Below are positions 5,479 through 7,226 of a DNA stretch of 7,226 nucleotides, in pieces. Source of the DNA: Acidobacteriota bacterium (lineage in GTDB: Bacteria > Acidobacteriota > UBA4820 > DSQY01). The position numbers were made by a program, and so were the translations under genes. The DNA lies in the NCBI GenBank assembly GCA_022759065.1, contig JAEMPZ010000178.1, positions 1 to 7,226 on the forward strand. Direction: 5' to 3'. The notes under the pieces are model-generated. The model was not told the origin of the DNA, did not search any database, and saw only the letters and a list, made by a program, of their open reading frames with translations. Within the stretch, counting starts at the first letter, position 1; the number at the start of each line of letters is the position of its first letter.

Positions 5479-7035
5479 GTGGTCATAACAATTCTCATAG
5501 CGCTTTGCGCCTTCATTCTTGGCGCGGCGCTGGCCGGACTGATAACCTTCCTTCAAAGAAGGGCGGACAGCAGGAGAGCCTCGTCCGAGGCGGCGCAAAT
5601 ACTGGCGGCCGCCAAGAGAGAGGCCGAGAACCTCGTCACGAACGCCGAGGTTCAGTCGCGCGAAAAGCTCCTTCTTAGAGAGCAGGAGCAAGAGCGGCTG
5701 TTTGCCGCCAAGCGCGAAGAGCTTTCGAAGCTCGAATCAAAGCTCGAAGCCGAAGAGGCTCGCATCGAAAAGGCTTCAGAGCAGGTTCAAAGCCGCCTCG
5801 CCACCGTGGCTGACCGCGAAAAGAAGCTCGCGCAGAGGCAGGAAAAGCTGGAACAGGAGGCGCGCGAAGTCGAAAGCGCCCTCGCCGTACACCGCGCCAA
5901 ACTGGAAGAGATAGCCGGCATGTCGGCCTCGGCGGCCAAAGCCGAGTTGGTGCGGCAGCTGGAGGCCGACGCCAGGAAGGACGCCAGCCGCATCGTCCGG
6001 CGCATCGAAGAGAACGCGCGGGACAGCTCGAAGAGCCTTGCCCGCATGATCGTCCTGCAGGCGGTGGAAAAGACCGTTCCCTACCTTCCGCGCGAGGGCG
6101 TCATCTCCGTGGTCAAGCTGCCGAACGAAGAGATGAAGGGCCGGATAATAGGCCGCGAGGGAAGGAACATTCGGACCTTCGAGCGCATCACTGGCGTGGA
6201 CGTCATCGTGGACGACACCCCTGAAATAATCATGCTCGCCTGCCATAACCCGGCGAGGCGCGAGATCGCCAAACTCACGCTCGAAAAGCTCGTCGAAGAT
6301 GGGCGCATTCACCCGGCGCGGATAGAGGAACTGACCCAGAAGAGCCGCGAGACCATCGAGGAACACCTCACCGAGCAAGGCAAAGAGGCCCTCTTCCACC
6401 TCGGCGTATTCAACATGAATGAGCGGCTGGTCTCGCTCGTCGGGCGAATGAAGCTTAGAAGCGCCGGCGGGCGAAGCCTCCTGGAACACAGCATGGAGGT
6501 TGCCAAGATGGCATCGTACCTTGGCCAGTGCCTCGGCATCGCCGTGGAGCCGCTCAAGCGGGCGGGCATCCTCCACAAGATCGGCTTCGTCGAGGAGAGC
6601 CTCGACGACACGCACCCGATCATCGTGGCCTCGCAGCTCGCGAAGCAGTTCGGCGAATCGCCTACCGTCGTCAGCGCCATCGCCCACCTGCATCCCGACC
6701 ACCCGTCGCCGCTGCCCGAAGCGCACCTGCTGGAAGCGGCGGAACGCCTGGCGCTCACCGCGCCGGGGGTCCACGACGAGGGGCTGGAGCGTTACGCCGA
6801 ACACCTTGACAGCGTGGAAAAGCTTGTCATGGGCATGAAGGGCGTTGACAGGGCCTACGCCCTGAAGGCCGGACGCGAACTTCTCGTGATGGTTGACGCC
6901 AAAAGCGTGGACGACGAGGGCACCATCTGGCTCGCCAAGGAGATCGCCGAGCGCCTCGACCGCGAGGTCCGCTTCACCGGCCAGATCAAGGTCCAGGTCA
7001 TCCGCGAAACCCGCGCCGTGGACTACGCCACGTGA
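5479..7035 (+). CDS. rny: RNase Y-family protein with a degenerate HD active site
   Basis: RNase Y is a membrane-anchored endoribonuclease that starts mRNA decay in many bacteria. From the GTG the protein has 518 residues, the normal length. An N-terminal membrane segment (about 2-25) leads into a long charged coiled coil (about 28-195). The KH RNA-binding domain (about 207-280) is intact, with GRIIGREGRNIR (221-232) and GRIHPARIEE (275-284). The HD domain (about 318-440) and the conserved C-terminal region ending GQIKVQVIRETRAV (501-514) follow. The HD domain keeps the metal-ligand histidines H337, H366, H379 and H403, but the signature HD reads H366-K367 and the later Asp is E422. HDIGK has become HKIGF, and RPGAR has become APGVH. 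In B. subtilis the HD pair is required for cleavage, so this protein is probably catalytically weak or dead, while RNA binding and membrane attachment should remain. It follows zapA by 47 nt, probably in the same operon. The fold is certain; inactivity is inferred. Confidence 0.95.
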   Translation: MVITILIALCAFILGAALAGLITFLQRRADSRRASSEAAQILAAAKREAENLVTNAEVQSREKLLLREQEQERLFAAKREELSKLESKLEAEEARIEKASEQVQSRLATVADREKKLAQRQEKLEQEAREVESALAVHRAKLEEIAGMSASAAKAELVRQLEADARKDASRIVRRIEENARDSSKSLARMIVLQAVEKTVPYLPREGVISVVKLPNEEMKGRIIGREGRNIRTFERITGVDVIVDDTPEIIMLACHNPARREIAKLTLEKLVEDGRIHPARIEELTQKSRETIEEHLTEQGKEALFHLGVFNMNERLVSLVGRMKLRSAGGRSLLEHSMEVAKMASYLGQCLGIAVEPLKRAGILHKIGFVEESLDDTHPIIVASQLAKQFGESPTVVSAIAHLHPDHPSPLPEAHLLEAAERLALTAPGVHDEGLERYAEHLDSVEKLVMGMKGVDRAYALKAGRELLVMVDAKSVDDEGTIWLAKEIAERLDREVRFTGQIKVQVIRETRAVDYAT

Positions 7036-7042
7036 CGCGACA

Positions 7043-7064
7043 TGGGAACGACAAAATGTTCCCA
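7043..7064 (+). terminator. 7-bp hairpin just after rny
   Basis: TGGGAAC (7043-7049) and GTTCCCA (7058-7064) are perfect inverted complements around an 8-nt loop, starting 8 nt after the rny stop. No T tract follows, so it is not a standard intrinsic terminator. It may define or stabilise the 3' end of the operon transcript. An overlapping palindrome, CCAACCGTTGG, spans 7062-7072. Confidence 0.4.
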
Positions 7065-7093
7065 ACCGTTGGCCGGTCATCGGTCGCGCAAAT

Positions 7094-7126
7094 GCCGTCA
7101 TTCTCGCTTGTCGAGAATCCGACGGC
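7094..7126. repeat. Two-part 13-bp stem-loop, REP-like
   Basis: An outer stem GCCGTC (7094-7099) with GACGGC (7121-7126) and an inner stem ATTCTCG (7100-7106) with CGAGAAT (7112-7118) stack into one long hairpin. The loop is CTTGT and the only interruption is a 2-nt CC bulge on the 3' side. The pattern GTCATTC...GAATCC is reminiscent, from memory, of dispersed GTCATTCCCGC-type palindromic repeats in several bacterial groups. It lies 58 nt after rny. It could be a mobile palindromic repeat, a transcript 3'-end structure or both. The base pairing is seen directly, while membership of a repeat family is an inference. Confidence 0.55.
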
Positions 7127-7140
7127 GCGGGAGGATTTAC

Positions 7141-7200
7141 CACCAAGGCACCAAGACGCGAAGGAAAGATCTTCACCACGGAGGCGCAGAGACACAGAGA
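7141..7200. repeat. Two 8-nt-period tandem tracts downstream of rny
   Basis: Bases 7141-7164 are three 8-nt units (CACCAAGG, CACCAAGA, CGCGAAGG). Bases 7177-7200 are three further 8-nt units of a different type (CACGGAGG, CGCAGAGA, CACAGAGA). Twelve bases separate them. They are comparable in style, but not in sequence, to the tracts at 43-66 and 80-107 on the other side of the gene cluster. No gene is seen in 7036-7226 apart from antisense shadows. Confidence 0.7.
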
Positions 7201-7226
7201 AGCGTTAAGGGAAAAGATGCAAGGCA

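Noticed and set aside
7043..7064. A strong intrinsic terminator for the rny operon.
   Set aside because: The hairpin is perfect but only 7 bp with an 8-nt loop, and no run of T follows, so it is listed only as a low-confidence 3'-end structure.
5776..7179. A 467-codon open frame on the minus strand opposite rny.
   Set aside because: It mirrors the real gene in G+C-rich DNA, its product shows no recognisable domain, and the sense strand encodes a full RNase Y-family protein.

Overview
The window is a G+C-rich, densely coded piece of bacterial chromosome. It carries seven housekeeping genes, all on the + strand: rplY/ctc (L25), pth, pheS, pheT, zapB-like, zapA and rny. Nothing in it looks plasmid- or phage-derived. 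An rny gene together with zapAB, and a PheT without the usual tRNA-binding insert, rule out a standard enterobacterium. The flanking short-period repeat tracts are of a kind I recall from intergenic DNA of environmental, often uncultivated, bacteria. I cannot assign a phylum from the sequence alone.

Layout. Bases 1-145 hold no gene but contain four different short tandem tracts. A good sigma70-type promoter (146-174, start of transcription near 181) leads into a leader of about 114 nt. That leader opens with a perfect 8-bp hairpin and runs to rplY (295-1026). pth follows after 18 nt (1045-1674). A 168-nt gap, with a weak promoter candidate and an inverted copy of a 24-nt leader sequence, separates pth from pheS (1843-2847). 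pheT (2849-4906), zapB (4896-5141) and zapA (5138-5431) are spaced by 1 nt or overlap. rny (5479-7035) follows 47 nt later. Bases 7036-7226 hold a 7-bp hairpin, a long two-part hairpin and two more 8-nt-period tracts.

Function. The genes cover ribosome assembly (L25 on 5S rRNA), recycling of stalled peptidyl-tRNA (Pth), charging of tRNA-Phe (PheST), Z-ring support (ZapA with a ZapB-like partner) and a membrane-anchored RNA-binding protein of the RNase Y family. The tight packing from pheS to rny suggests one operon linking translation, division and RNA turnover.

The most unusual result is in rny. The membrane anchor, coiled coil and KH domain are normal, but the HD signature of the catalytic domain reads His-Lys, the later conserved metal-site Asp is Glu, and the surrounding motifs have drifted. 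The reading frame is intact, so this looks like a nuclease-dead RNase Y kept for another role. Other points worth checking are the compact PheT, a bidirectional-terminator-shaped hairpin inside pth, substitutions at conserved active-site positions of Pth and PheS, and the repeat tracts at both ends of the cluster.
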